A stretch of DNA of 64,000 nucleotides from assembly GCF_002252505.1 (NCBI RefSeq), contig NZ_NNRL01000163.1, positions 315,981 through 379,980 on the forward strand, read 5' to 3'. The DNA comes from Brucella grignonensis (GTDB taxonomy: Bacteria > Pseudomonadota > Alphaproteobacteria > Rhizobiales > Rhizobiaceae). Positions within the stretch are counted from its first letter, which is position 1. Every line of letters begins with the position of its first letter. This document shows, piece by piece, positions 28,322-36,499 of the stretch. The translations under genes and the position numbers were made by a program. Under the pieces are notes generated by a model, which worked only from the letters and a program-made list of their open reading frames with translations, was not told where the DNA came from and searched no databases.

Positions 28322-28612
28322 CTATTTCAGATAGGTACGCAAAATCCGCATGATTTCATCGATCTCTGCATCGGGATCAGCCGCAGCTTTGCGCGCTATC
28401 GTCTCACGAGCCTGCCCGAATGTCTCGCGAAAATGGCTTTCCAGCACTTCCGCCATCAATCCATTGGCTGCACCCCGCAAGGCCGCAATCTGCTGCAACA
28501 ATGCCGAGCATTCCGTGCCAGCTTCCACCGCACGCTCCAGCGCTTCGGCCTGTCCGCGAATACGGCGCAGGCGCGTCAAGGCGCGCTTTTTGTCTTCCGG
28601 TGAGTGCGGCAT
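28322..28612 (-). CDS. frmR: Formaldehyde-responsive repressor FrmR
   Basis: This 96-residue DUF156 (CsoR/RcnR) repressor is a small all-helical tetramer that releases DNA when formaldehyde cross-links its N-terminal Pro2 with Cys35. Both residues are here (MPHSPEDKK; Cys35 in [10 protein letters not shown]), together with His60 in LESHFRETF, the pattern of FrmR rather than of the metal sensors CsoR or RcnR. The ATG at 28612 follows GGGAG by six bases and leaves Pro at position 2, which sensing requires; an upstream ATG four codons earlier would bury it. A matching operator lies about 30 bases upstream, so the operon is self-regulated. Confidence 0.92.
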   Translation of the reverse strand: MPHSPEDKKRALTRLRRIRGQAEALERAVEAGTECSALLQQIAALRGAANGLMAEVLESHFRETFGQARETIARKAAADPDAEIDEIMRILRTYLK

Positions 28613-28640
28613 GGAATCTCCCAATTTTCATAAAAACTAT

Positions 28641-28657
28641 ATACTATAGGGGAGTAT
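28641..28657. promoter_or_regulatory. FrmR operator
   Basis: ATACTATAGGGGAGTAT has the TACT...GGGG-N-AGTA arrangement (AT-rich half-sites around a G/C run) known for RcnR/FrmR-type operators. It sits 29-45 bases before the frmR start and overlaps where the promoter should be. On the other side hrpB starts 81 bases away and could also be influenced. Confidence 0.75.
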
Positions 28658-28737
28658 GTCAATTGGTACTGTGGCTGGACAAGATGGTTGCACTCATGCA
28701 AACCGCCAGAGCGTTCAACTGAAATGATGGAGACGTT

Positions 28738-31194
28738 TTGACGAGCCTGCCTGATCTTCCTGTGACACGAGTTCTGCCTCAGCTGGATGAGGCATTGGCG
28801 CATCATGCGAGCGCAGTCCTTGTCGCGCCGCCGGGCGCGGGCAAGACGACACTGGTGCCTATTCATATGCTGAATGCGGATTGGCGCAAGGATGGCATGA
28901 TCGTGCTGCTTGAACCGCGTCGTCTGGCGGCACGGGCAGCCGCTCACCGCATGGCGCAGCTCCTGGGCGAGGAACCGGGCGAAACGGTCGGCTACCGGAT
29001 GCGCCTTGAAAGCAAGGTATCAGGGAAAACCAAGATCCTTGTCGTCACCGAGGGCGTCTTTGCGCGCATGATCCTGGACGATCCAGACCTCAAGGGTGTC
29101 GCCGCAGTCCTGTTTGATGAGTTCCACGAACGCAGCCTCGATGCGGATTTTGGACTGGCGCTGGCGCTGGATGTGCAGGCGGCACTGCGCGATGACCTCA
29201 AGATACTCGTCATGTCGGCAACGCTTGATGGTGCCCGTGTTGCTTCGCTTCTGGGCGATGCGCCGGTGATCGAAAGTGAGGGGCGCGCTTATCCCGTCGA
29301 TATTCGCCATCGCGATCGCAAGGCGGATGAACGGGTCGAGGACGCGATGGTGCGTACGATCCGTGATTCGCTGGCAGATGAAACCGGCAGCATCCTCGCC
29401 TTCCTGCCGGGGCAGGGCGAGATTGAGCGCACGTCAGGCATTCTGGAAAAGTTTCTGCCTGCCAATATCATTTTGGCACCGCTTTACGGTGCAATGGAAG
29501 GCCGCGATCAGGATGCGGCGATCAAGCCTGCACCGGCAGGCCACCGCAAGGTCGTTTTGGCGACCTCGATTGCGGAAACCTCTATCACGATTGATGGCGT
29601 GCGCGTGGTGATTGATTCAGGTCTTGCGCGGCTACCAAAATATGAACCGGCAACAGGCCTGACGCGTCTTGAAACCGTGCGGACTTCGCGTGCGAGCGCC
29701 GATCAACGTGCGGGACGTGCGGGTCGTACCGAGCCGGGCATCGCCATTCGCCTCTGGCATCAGGGGCAGACGGCGTCGCTCCCCGCTTTTTCACCACCGG
29801 AAATTCTCGAAGCCGATTTGTCGGGCCTTGTGCTGGATGCGGCTGTGTGGGGTGTGACCGATCCGGCAACATTATCTCTGCTCGACAAACCGCCGGCACC
29901 AGCCTTGAAAGAAGCCAAAGCGCTGCTCATGCGGCTTGGGGCCCTGGATGAAGCAGGGCGTCTGACTGCAGATGGCGAGGCCATGCGTTCGTTGGCCCTT
30001 CCTGCGCGTCTGGCGCATATGGTTGCGGAAGCGGGCAAGCGCGGCGAGGCGCAAAAGGCTGCCGAACTGGCTGTGTTGCTGACCGAACGCGGCCTTGGCG
30101 GCAATGAAACCGACCTCGACACCCGCATGTCGCGGTTCCGCAACGACCGTTCGGATCGTGCGCAGCGTGCAAAAGGACTGGCGAGGCGGCTTGCAGCAAA
30201 TGTCCCGAACAAGGGCGAGGCGGCAGGCTCAAGCGTAGGTCGGATGCTCATTGATGCTTATCCTGACCGCATAGCCAAGGCTCGCGGGCAGATGGGGCAG
30301 TTTCTTCTGGCCAATGGACGTGGCGGCGAGGTAGATCCCGCCATCAGCCTTAGCCGTGCGGCATGGCTTGTGGTCGCCGATATGTCGGGCAAAGCAGGGC
30401 GCGCCCGCATTCTTTCTGCCGCGGAAGTTTCGGAAACCGAAATCCGCGCTGCCCTTGGGGCCCGTATCGAAAGCGGACGACAGGTTGTCTATGACCCGGA
30501 AAAGAACGCCTTGCGGGCTCGTGAAGCTGTGCGCATTGGTGCGATTGCTCTCTCTGAAAAGCCGCTGGCTGCTCCTTCAGGCGCGATTGCCGATGAAGGT
30601 GTGATCGCTGCCGTGCGCGAGCATGGGCTTGATATTCTTCCCTGGGGCAAAGAGGCTGAAATCCTACGCCGTCGTTTGGGCTGGCTCAATCGCGGGCTTG
30701 GCGATCCATGGCCGTCGATGGATGATGACAATCTCATCGAGCGTCTCGATGACTGGCTTTTGCCGTTTCTGACCGGCGAGGCACAGCTCGACCGCATTCC
30801 GACGCATGTGCTGAAAAATGGATTGATGAGCCTTGTGCCGTTTGACCTGCAACGCAGTGTCGATCAACTGGCACCGACGCATTTCGAGGTGCCGACCGGC
30901 TCGAACATTCCGATCCGCTATGACGCCGAAGAGCCGGTGATCGCAGTTCGTGTGCAGGAGCTTTTCGGGCTTGGAAGTCACCCGGCCATCGCCAATGGCA
31001 AAGTGCCACTCCTGTTGGAATTACTTTCGCCAGCCCACCGCCCGATCCAGATCACCCGCGATCTTCCCGGCTTCTGGAAGGGGTCATGGGCCGATGTGCG
31101 CTCCGACATGCGAGGCCGCTACCCGAAGCATGTCTGGCCGGAAGATCCGGCTAATGCCGAAGCCACGCGAAGGGCAAAACCACGCGGAACTTGA
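28738..31194 (+). CDS. hrpB: ATP-dependent helicase HrpB
   Basis: This 818-residue DEAH/RHA-type helicase has motif I PPGAGKTT (31-38), motif II DEFH (127-130), SAT in the VMSATLDG segment, and the DQRAGRAGRT motif VI region, followed by the HA2-like and HrpB C-terminal domains with WPEDP near the end. The cellular role of HrpB is poorly known; RNA metabolism is assumed. Start is a TTG at 28738 with GGAG six bases upstream; the nearby ATGs are out of frame and soon closed. Length is normal. It is divergent from frmR and probably monocistronic with respect to regB, whose ATG follows 76 bases later. Confidence 0.92.
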   Translation: MTSLPDLPVTRVLPQLDEALAHHASAVLVAPPGAGKTTLVPIHMLNADWRKDGMIVLLEPRRLAARAAAHRMAQLLGEEPGETVGYRMRLESKVSGKTKILVVTEGVFARMILDDPDLKGVAAVLFDEFHERSLDADFGLALALDVQAALRDDLKILVMSATLDGARVASLLGDAPVIESEGRAYPVDIRHRDRKADERVEDAMVRTIRDSLADETGSILAFLPGQGEIERTSGILEKFLPANIILAPLYGAMEGRDQDAAIKPAPAGHRKVVLATSIAETSITIDGVRVVIDSGLARLPKYEPATGLTRLETVRTSRASADQRAGRAGRTEPGIAIRLWHQGQTASLPAFSPPEILEADLSGLVLDAAVWGVTDPATLSLLDKPPAPALKEAKALLMRLGALDEAGRLTADGEAMRSLALPARLAHMVAEAGKRGEAQKAAELAVLLTERGLGGNETDLDTRMSRFRNDRSDRAQRAKGLARRLAANVPNKGEAAGSSVGRMLIDAYPDRIAKARGQMGQFLLANGRGGEVDPAISLSRAAWLVVADMSGKAGRARILSAAEVSETEIRAALGARIESGRQVVYDPEKNALRAREAVRIGAIALSEKPLAAPSGAIADEGVIAAVREHGLDILPWGKEAEILRRRLGWLNRGLGDPWPSMDDDNLIERLDDWLLPFLTGEAQLDRIPTHVLKNGLMSLVPFDLQRSVDQLAPTHFEVPTGSNIPIRYDAEEPVIAVRVQELFGLGSHPAIANGKVPLLLELLSPAHRPIQITRDLPGFWKGSWADVRSDMRGRYPKHVWPEDPANAEATRRAKPRGT

Positions 31195-31270
31195 TTGCCT
31201 GCGACCGGATAACGCAGTTCTGCTTGCGTCGATATGCACCTTGCCGCATAAGGGGCCTATAGGGGTGATC

Positions 31271-32578
31271 ATGCACGCAGAACTCGACAACCGGGCTTCA
31301 AATCTTTCGCGAAAGCCGCGCTTGACCACATTGGTGCGCATTCGCTGGCTGGCTATTGCTGGACAAACCGCGACAGTCATGTTTGTGGCGCTCTATCTGC
31401 AATTCAACTTTGCGGTCGGTATCTGCTTCGCACTTATCGCGTGCTCTGCATGGCTCAATCTCTATCTCGCCTTTCGCTTTCCGACCAATCATCGTCTAAG
31501 CCCGACTGCCGCCAGCATTGTTCTGGCATTTGATATTCTGCAACTGGCGGGTCTGCTCTATCTGACAGGTGGAGTACAAAATCCCTTTGTCATCTTGATG
31601 ATTGCCCCAGTCATCATATCGGCCACATCGCTCTCGGTGCGCCATACGCTGGCTCTCGCGCTTCTCGTTGTGTTGAGCACATCAGTGCTGACCATGCGCT
31701 ACGAGCCGCTGCCCTGGTATCCGGGCGAGGCTCTTGATCTGCCATTTCTTTTCGTAGCAGGCATCTGGTGCGCAATCATAGCGGCACTGGGTTTTACCGG
31801 CATCTATGCCTATCGTATTGCAGAAGAAACGCGCCAGCTTGGCGATGCTTTGGCTGCCACAGAACTGATCTTGCAACGCGAACAACATTTGACGGCACTG
31901 GATGGGCTGGCCGCCGCCGCTGCCCACGAGCTCGGCACACCGCTTGCCACCATTACTCTTGTGGTCAAGGAAATGCAGCGCAGTTATGCAAAAAAACAGA
32001 ACGGTGATCCGGCGCTCGCAGAAGATATCGCGCTTTTGCAATCACAGGCCGCGCGCTGTCGAGAAATTCTTCAGCGACTGACCAGTCTGTCCTCGGAAAA
32101 CGAGGAACATATGTCGCGCCTGCCTTTCTCATCATTGATCGAAGAAGTGATTGAGCCGCATCGGGATTTCGGGATTCTCCTTGAAGTAACCAGACAGGAA
32201 GGCCCAAAGCCGGAGCCGGTTGTACGCCGCAATCCGGGTCTGCTCTATGGGCTTGGCAATCTGGTGGAGAATGCGGTCGATTTTGCGCGCGATGAAGTCA
32301 GTGTCACCTGGGGCTGGACCGACGCGAACGTCACCGTTACGATTCAGGATGACGGTGAGGGATTCAAACCGGAAATTCTCGACCGAATCGGTGAACCTTA
32401 TATGACCAGCCGCGACAGCTCTCATAATGGTGGCGGCGGTCTTGGATTGGGGCTTTTTATCGCAAAAACTCTGCTGGAACGCTCTGGCGCGCAGATTAGC
32501 TTTAAAAATCGCAAGAATCCGGGGCAGGGTGCCGAAGTAAGAGTGATATGGCCACGTTCAGCCTTCACATCAGGCTGA
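31271..32578 (+). CDS. regB: Redox sensor histidine kinase RegB/PrrB/ActS
   Basis: This 435-residue inner-membrane kinase of the RegB group controls respiratory, redox and nitrogen genes through RegA. Six hydrophobic spans fill the first ~180 residues and include GGVQNPF (100-106), the conserved quinone-interaction motif. The phosphorylated His219 lies in AAAHELGTPLAT, and Cys263 (QAARCREIL) matches the redox-active cysteine of RegB. The ATP-binding domain ends with GGGGLGLGLFIAKTLLERSG. Both redox switches are intact. The start at 31271 fits family N-termini; the long open stretch before it lies over the hrpB 3' end in another frame. A DUF2267 gene and regA follow. Confidence 0.93.
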   Translation: MHAELDNRASNLSRKPRLTTLVRIRWLAIAGQTATVMFVALYLQFNFAVGICFALIACSAWLNLYLAFRFPTNHRLSPTAASIVLAFDILQLAGLLYLTGGVQNPFVILMIAPVIISATSLSVRHTLALALLVVLSTSVLTMRYEPLPWYPGEALDLPFLFVAGIWCAIIAALGFTGIYAYRIAEETRQLGDALAATELILQREQHLTALDGLAAAAAHELGTPLATITLVVKEMQRSYAKKQNGDPALAEDIALLQSQAARCREILQRLTSLSSENEEHMSRLPFSSLIEEVIEPHRDFGILLEVTRQEGPKPEPVVRRNPGLLYGLGNLVENAVDFARDEVSVTWGWTDANVTVTIQDDGEGFKPEILDRIGEPYMTSRDSSHNGGGGLGLGLFIAKTLLERSGAQISFKNRKNPGQGAEVRVIWPRSAFTSG

Positions 32579-32591
32579 AGAAAGATGCAGC

Positions 32592-33011
32592 ATGACGATC
32601 CTGCTTGAGATTCAGAGAGCGACGGAGGAGTTCGACAAGTTTCTCCATATGGCTCGGGACGAGGCAGGGCTCGCCACACGCAATCAGGCCTATACGATGG
32701 TGGAAGCTGTGCTGCTCACTTTCCGTCACCGGCTGGAGGTCGATCAAGCGATTCGTTTTGCCGCGATATTGCCGCCTGTTCTTCGCGCTGTTTTTATAGC
32801 GAACTGGGATATTGGTGAAACGAAGCGGCCATTTCTGAGCCGCCAAACCTTGACCCGTGAAGTGCAGTCTCTCCGTAAAGATCATAATTTCGCGCCGGAT
32901 TCAGCTATTTACGATGTTGCCAAGGCGTTGCGTGCGCATATCGATCAAGTGAAGCTGGATAGCTTTCTAGCCGGGCTACCTGCCGAGGCACGGCAATATT
33001 GGGCCGTCTGA
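32592..33011 (+). CDS. DUF2267 protein
   Basis: This 139-residue cytoplasmic, mostly helical protein matches the DUF2267 pattern: an N-terminal pair of helices ending in LTFRHRLEVDQAIRFAAILPPVLRAVF, then a second similar unit ending in DSFLAGLPAEARQYWAV. No function is established for the family. It starts 14 bases after the regB stop and is certainly co-transcribed with it, while regA follows after a 197-base gap that may hold its own promoter. The position suggests a link with the redox system, but this is only context. Confidence 0.75.
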   Translation: MTILLEIQRATEEFDKFLHMARDEAGLATRNQAYTMVEAVLLTFRHRLEVDQAIRFAAILPPVLRAVFIANWDIGETKRPFLSRQTLTREVQSLRKDHNFAPDSAIYDVAKALRAHIDQVKLDSFLAGLPAEARQYWAV

Positions 33012-33208
33012 GCAAAGGACTGCCGCTTACGCACGATTTTGCTATCAATTCCTTGTGTCTATTTTTTAAAATATTCTGAAAATACAATGGCTTGCATCGC
33101 TTTTGCGTATGGGTGGATGTTGAGATTGCTTCAATAATTCAATGGCTATTTGACTTTTTGACGCAGGGGTATCAATAAGGAAAGAAAAATACAGGCAGGA
33201 AGCACCCC

Positions 33209-33772
33209 ATGGAAGACTTGAAGCAGGAAGACACCGAAGCCATTGGCAACGATCCCACCCTCCTTCTGGTTGATGATGATAAGCCTTTCTTGCAGCGTCT
33301 TGCCCGAGCCATGGAAGGCCGGGGTTTTCAGGTAACGACTGCAGAATCGGTTGAAGAAGGCATCGCCGCTGCAAAGGCCGCTGCACCCGCTTATGCGGTT
33401 GTGGACATGCGGCTGGGAGACGGTAATGGGCTCGACGTTATTGAGGCCATCCGTTCACGTCGCACGGATACGCGCGCCATCGTGCTGACCGGTTACGGTA
33501 ATATCGCAACTGCGGTGAATGCCGTGAAGCTTGGTGCGATTGACTATCTCTCCAAGCCTGCCGACGCAGATGAGGTGTTTGCTGCTCTGACCCGTCGTCC
33601 GGGCGAAAAGGTTGCGCCACCTGAAAATCCAATGTCCGCCGATCGTGTTCGCTGGGAGCATATTCAGCGTGTTTATGAGATGTGCGAGCGCAATGTTTCC
33701 GAAACAGCGCGCCGCCTCAATATGCATCGCCGTACTTTGCAACGGATTCTGGCTAAACGCGCGCCGCGCTGA
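33209..33772 (+). CDS. regA: Response regulator RegA/PrrA/ActR
   Basis: This 187-residue partner of RegB has a receiver domain with acidic residues at 22-24 (LLVDDDKPF), the phosphorylated Asp66 (VVDMRLGDG), Thr94 and Lys116, a short Pro-containing linker, and a C-terminal Fis-type helix-turn-helix (NVSETARRLNMHRRTLQRIL, 161-180), which is highly conserved in RegA proteins. It activates or represses genes for respiration, nitrogen and carbon use under low oxygen. A ~200-base non-coding stretch precedes it, so separate or additional expression from regB is likely. A composite repeat begins two bases after its stop. Confidence 0.95.
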   Translation: MEDLKQEDTEAIGNDPTLLLVDDDKPFLQRLARAMEGRGFQVTTAESVEEGIAAAKAAAPAYAVVDMRLGDGNGLDVIEAIRSRRTDTRAIVLTGYGNIATAVNAVKLGAIDYLSKPADADEVFAALTRRPGEKVAPPENPMSADRVRWEHIQRVYEMCERNVSETARRLNMHRRTLQRILAKRAPR

Positions 33773-33773
33773 T

Positions 33774-33878
33774 TTAGAGCGCGTTTCGATCTGATAGGAT
33801 CAGATCGGCGCTCTAAATATTTGTTTTAACGCGCATCTTTGTCCGAAAACCGTTTCACCCTTTTCGGGATGCGCTCTA
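33774..33878 (-). repeat. Full-length composite palindromic repeat between regA and mmcB
   Basis: This 105-bp element has the same build as the one by gyrB: an inverted repeat around GATCTGAT...ATCAGATCGGCGCTC, the hinge TAAATATTTGTTTTAACG, then the hairpin with the 19-nt loop on the minus strand. It fills the whole gap between two convergent genes and its last three bases are the complement of the mmcB TAG stop. Confidence 0.88.
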
Positions 33879-34370
33879 ATCTATCTCGGTCTCGGGCACA
33901 TCGAGACCGGCAAGTTCTGCAATGGTCAGCCGTGCAGCCCCTGCTCGAGCAAAGCGTAGCATCAGCGCCTTGCGGGTTGCACCGGCAAGCTTGTGTTCCG
34001 GCGCGTCACGAAGAATTTCAGCGCCATAGCCGTCAGATAAGATGAAGCCGCAATCTTCAGGGAAGATTTCGCGTGGCACTGCCGGGTGGGTCGCAAAGAA
34101 AAGCCGGTCGCAATAGGCGCGATATTCAGGCCATTTGTGGTCCGCTTTCCAATCTTCTATCGAGGACTTAATCTCAACAATCCAGATCTCGCTTTTGCGG
34201 CTGACCGCAATCAGATCAGCGCGTCTTCCTGACGCCAGAGGCAGTTCGGGCAGCGTTGCCAATCCCATTTCCAGAAAAAGACGCTGCACACCGCGTCGCA
34301 CAAGAAGCGCGTTTTCGGACTGCCGTCCATCTGAAAGAGGGTGAGATTTGTTGGGAATCACGATTGGCAT
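33876..34370 (-). CDS. mmcB: MmcB-family DNA repair protein (DUF1052)
   Basis: This 164-residue protein is related to Caulobacter MmcB, implicated in repair of mitomycin C damage. It has a restriction-endonuclease-like (PD-(D/E)xK) appearance: RRADLIAVSRKSEIWIVEIKSS at about 50-70 gives the Asp and the E-x-K pair, followed by WKADHKWPEYRAYCDRLFFA, typical of the family. I start at the ATG at 34370; the frame remains open for 24 more codons without similarity. The TAG stop comes from the edge of the adjoining repeat, so the native C-terminus may have been altered. Confidence 0.82.
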   Translation of the reverse strand: MPIVIPNKSHPLSDGRQSENALLVRRGVQRLFLEMGLATLPELPLASGRRADLIAVSRKSEIWIVEIKSSIEDWKADHKWPEYRAYCDRLFFATHPAVPREIFPEDCGFILSDGYGAEILRDAPEHKLAGATRKALMLRFARAGAARLTIAELAGLDVPETEID

Positions 34371-34586
34371 GACCAGATTTTGCGCCTGACCGATGCTTGA
34401 AACAACAGCAAAATGCCGTCCATTGAGACGCTGAGGCCACACAACCGCAGCAAAAATGGCAAGAAAGCGACCAAAGCAGGATTTTTCATTTTACGGTTAA
34501 CGCCTGGTTAACAATACTAACGCAACTTTGCACGTGAATGAGCGATTCGCTCCTGATGATGGAAAATCTCAATCTGGGGGAAATTC

Positions 34587-35207
34587 ATGAAGTCTCGCGT
34601 TTTGAAGCTGGCCGCAGCACTTCTTCTTGGTGGTGCTCTTGCGGGTTGCTCCACGGTGGGCGGCGCTTTCTATACCGCGTCGTATTCTTCGATCAGTGAT
34701 GCTGGTTATACGATTCCAGCCATTCCAAGTGAGAAGATTCCACAACAGTATCGCCGTCAGATCGTAAAATATCAGACGAATGAAGCGCCCGGAACGATCG
34801 TCGTTGAGACGCGTGAGAAGTTCCTCTATTACGTCATGCCCGATGGCAAGGCGATGCGTTACGGCATCGGCGTCGGCCGCGAAGGCTTTGGCTGGTCGGG
34901 AACCGCGCGCGTCGCCATGAAGCGTGAATGGCCGACCTGGACGCCACCCGCTCCTATGATCAAGCGTCAGCCGGAACTGGCAAAATATCGCAATGGTATG
35001 GAGCCGGGCCTGAAAAACCCACTGGGTGCACGTGCGCTCTATCTTTACAACAAGGGCGGAGACACTGGCTACCGTATCCACGGCACACCGGAATGGTGGT
35101 CGATTGGTAAGGCCATGTCGTCTGGCTGCGTGCGCATGATGAACCAGGATATCATCGATCTCCATGAACGCGCAGATCAGGGTGCCAAGGTTATTGTGAG
35201 GCAGTAA
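34587..35207 (+). CDS. L,D-transpeptidase lipoprotein (YkuD domain)
   Basis: This 206-residue exported lipoprotein has a signal peptide ending in the lipobox LAGC (18-21), with Cys21 the lipid-bearing residue. The YkuD catalytic motif is complete: His165-Gly166 (YRIHGTPEW) and Ser179-Gly180-Cys181-x-Arg183 (SSGCVRM). Such enzymes make 3-3 cross-links in peptidoglycan or, in Brucella and rhizobia, attach outer-membrane beta-barrel proteins to peptidoglycan. Which of these applies is unknown. No membrane anchor besides the lipid. A GGGGG-containing stretch precedes the ATG. It is convergent with the Nfu gene and shares a terminator with it. Confidence 0.92.
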   Translation: MKSRVLKLAAALLLGGALAGCSTVGGAFYTASYSSISDAGYTIPAIPSEKIPQQYRRQIVKYQTNEAPGTIVVETREKFLYYVMPDGKAMRYGIGVGREGFGWSGTARVAMKREWPTWTPPAPMIKRQPELAKYRNGMEPGLKNPLGARALYLYNKGGDTGYRIHGTPEWWSIGKAMSSGCVRMMNQDIIDLHERADQGAKVIVRQ

Positions 35208-35225
35208 AGATGCCTCTGGAACAAG

Positions 35226-35253
35226 AAAAAGGCCGCTGAGAAGCGGCCTTTTT
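35226..35253. terminator. Bidirectional terminator between L,D-transpeptidase and Nfu genes
   Basis: AAAAAGGCCGCT (35226-35237) pairs perfectly with AGCGGCCTTTTT (35242-35253) around GAGA, with A and T runs on the two sides, and serves both convergent genes. Confidence 0.92.
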
Positions 35254-35273
35254 CTTTATAAATCTCAGCGGGG

Positions 35274-35846
35274 TCAGATCTGTTCGACCTGCTGCACTTC
35301 CGGCACAAAGTGGCGCAGAAGATTTTGAATGCCATGCTTGAGCGTTGCCGTCGATGACGGGCAGCCAGAGCAGGCGCCCTTCATGTGCAGAAACACTGTA
35401 CCATTTTCAAAACCGCGGAATGTGATATCGCCGCCGTCCTGTGCAACAGCCGGGCGAACGCGGGTCTCAATCAATTCCTTGATGGTTTCGACGATTTCGG
35501 TGTCTGCCTCATCAAAGAATTCTTCATCGTCATGAGCGCCTGCTGCATCGGCATTGGCATTACCCGCCATGGCAGGCAGGCCAGACATGAAATGCTCCAT
35601 AATCGTACCAAGGATGGCTGGCTTCAGATGCTGCCATTCGCCGTCTTCCTTGGTGACTGTGATGAAATCATAGCCGAAGAAGACGCCGGTTACGCCGGGC
35701 ACCGCAAAAAGCTTTGCAGCGAGCTGCGACGTATTGCCTGCGCTTGCCGCGTCACGGAAATCCGCCGTCCCTTCAGGCATGACAACCTTGCCTGGAAGAA
35801 ACTTCAGGGTCGCCGGGTTCGGCGTAGTCTCGGTCTGGATGAACAT
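35274..35846 (-). CDS. NifU-like (Nfu) iron-sulfur carrier protein
   Basis: This 190-residue cytoplasmic protein has an N-terminal Nfu domain (MFIQTETTPNPATLKFLPG) and a C-terminal NifU-type domain with the cluster-binding CSGC (Cys159 and Cys162). It carries and delivers 4Fe-4S clusters to client proteins such as aconitase or lipoyl synthase in known relatives. The joining segment (about 100-117) is acidic. Length and domain order are normal for the alphaproteobacterial/mitochondrial NFU1 type. It follows the stress-protein gene on the same strand after 107 bases. Confidence 0.93.
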   Translation of the reverse strand: MFIQTETTPNPATLKFLPGKVVMPEGTADFRDAASAGNTSQLAAKLFAVPGVTGVFFGYDFITVTKEDGEWQHLKPAILGTIMEHFMSGLPAMAGNANADAAGAHDDEEFFDEADTEIVETIKELIETRVRPAVAQDGGDITFRGFENGTVFLHMKGACSGCPSSTATLKHGIQNLLRHFVPEVQQVEQI

Positions 35847-35953
35847 ATCCGTTCTCCGCTTTCAATATCAGAAACTGTTCGTAAGCATGGATACGCGCGA
35901 AGGCAAGCCCTGCCTTGTACGGGCATATACGAGTTACGATCAATATAGGGTGA

Positions 35954-36442
35954 TTATGTCACCGCATCAATGTCATCGTTGGAAAGTCCCGCGGGGACCA
36001 CGGTAACGGGAATCTGGAACAATGCCCGCCCTGCAAGCGATTGGACCAGAGGGCCGGGACCTTCCTTGCCGGAACCCGCAGCCAGAACGAGAATGGCTAT
36101 GTCCTGATCTTCTTCAATCAGGCTTGGTAATTGATCATTGGTGTTGCCTTCGCGGATGATCAATTCCGGCTCGATACCTTGTTCTTTGCGCACAGTGGCC
36201 GCAAATTTTTCTAGCGTTGAACGTGCGCGCTCTTCTGCTTCTTGTCGCATGATCTCGCCAACGCCCAGAATCTGCTGGAAATCTGAATTGTCGATGACAA
36301 ACAGCATGACCAGCGCGCCATTGGTATTCTTGGCGCGGCGTGCGGCATAGGCGACTGCACGCTCGCATTCGGGCGTGTCGTCAATAACAGCAAGAAACTT
36401 GCGTCGGTGGCCGGCTTCCCGGCTAAGTCGTTTGGATACCAT
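35954..36442 (-). CDS. Universal stress protein family protein
   Basis: This 162-residue single UspA domain starts with a basic leader (MVSKRLSREAGHRRKF), then LAVIDDTPECERAVAYAARRA. The C-terminal part, ILVLAAGSGKEGPGPLVQSLAG...IPVTVVP, occupies the place of the ATP-binding G-x2-G-x9-G(S/T) motif but departs from it, so nucleotide binding is uncertain. The ATG at 36442 is preferred; a TTG seven codons earlier is possible. A terminator separates it from trpS upstream, 23 bases before the start, so it probably relies on read-through or its own promoter. Confidence 0.85.
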   Translation of the reverse strand: MVSKRLSREAGHRRKFLAVIDDTPECERAVAYAARRAKNTNGALVMLFVIDNSDFQQILGVGEIMRQEAEERARSTLEKFAATVRKEQGIEPELIIREGNTNDQLPSLIEEDQDIAILVLAAGSGKEGPGPLVQSLAGRALFQIPVTVVPAGLSNDDIDAVT

Positions 36443-36464
36443 GGCGATAATGTGGCATTGCAAA

Positions 36465-36488
36465 GAGCTGCCCGCAAGCGGGCAGCTC
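36465..36488 (-). terminator. Terminator after trpS
   Basis: A perfect 11-bp stem, GAGCTGCCCGC (36465-36475) with GCGGGCAGCTC (36478-36488), with a 2-nt loop, followed on the minus strand by TTTGC. The short T-run makes it only moderately strong. Confidence 0.7.
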
Positions 36489-36499
36489 CTGATTATTTA

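Noticed and set aside
30950-31270. N-terminal extension of the regB frame by 107 codons
   Set aside because: This stretch overlaps the hrpB 3' end in another frame and does not resemble RegB; ATG 31271 fits the family.
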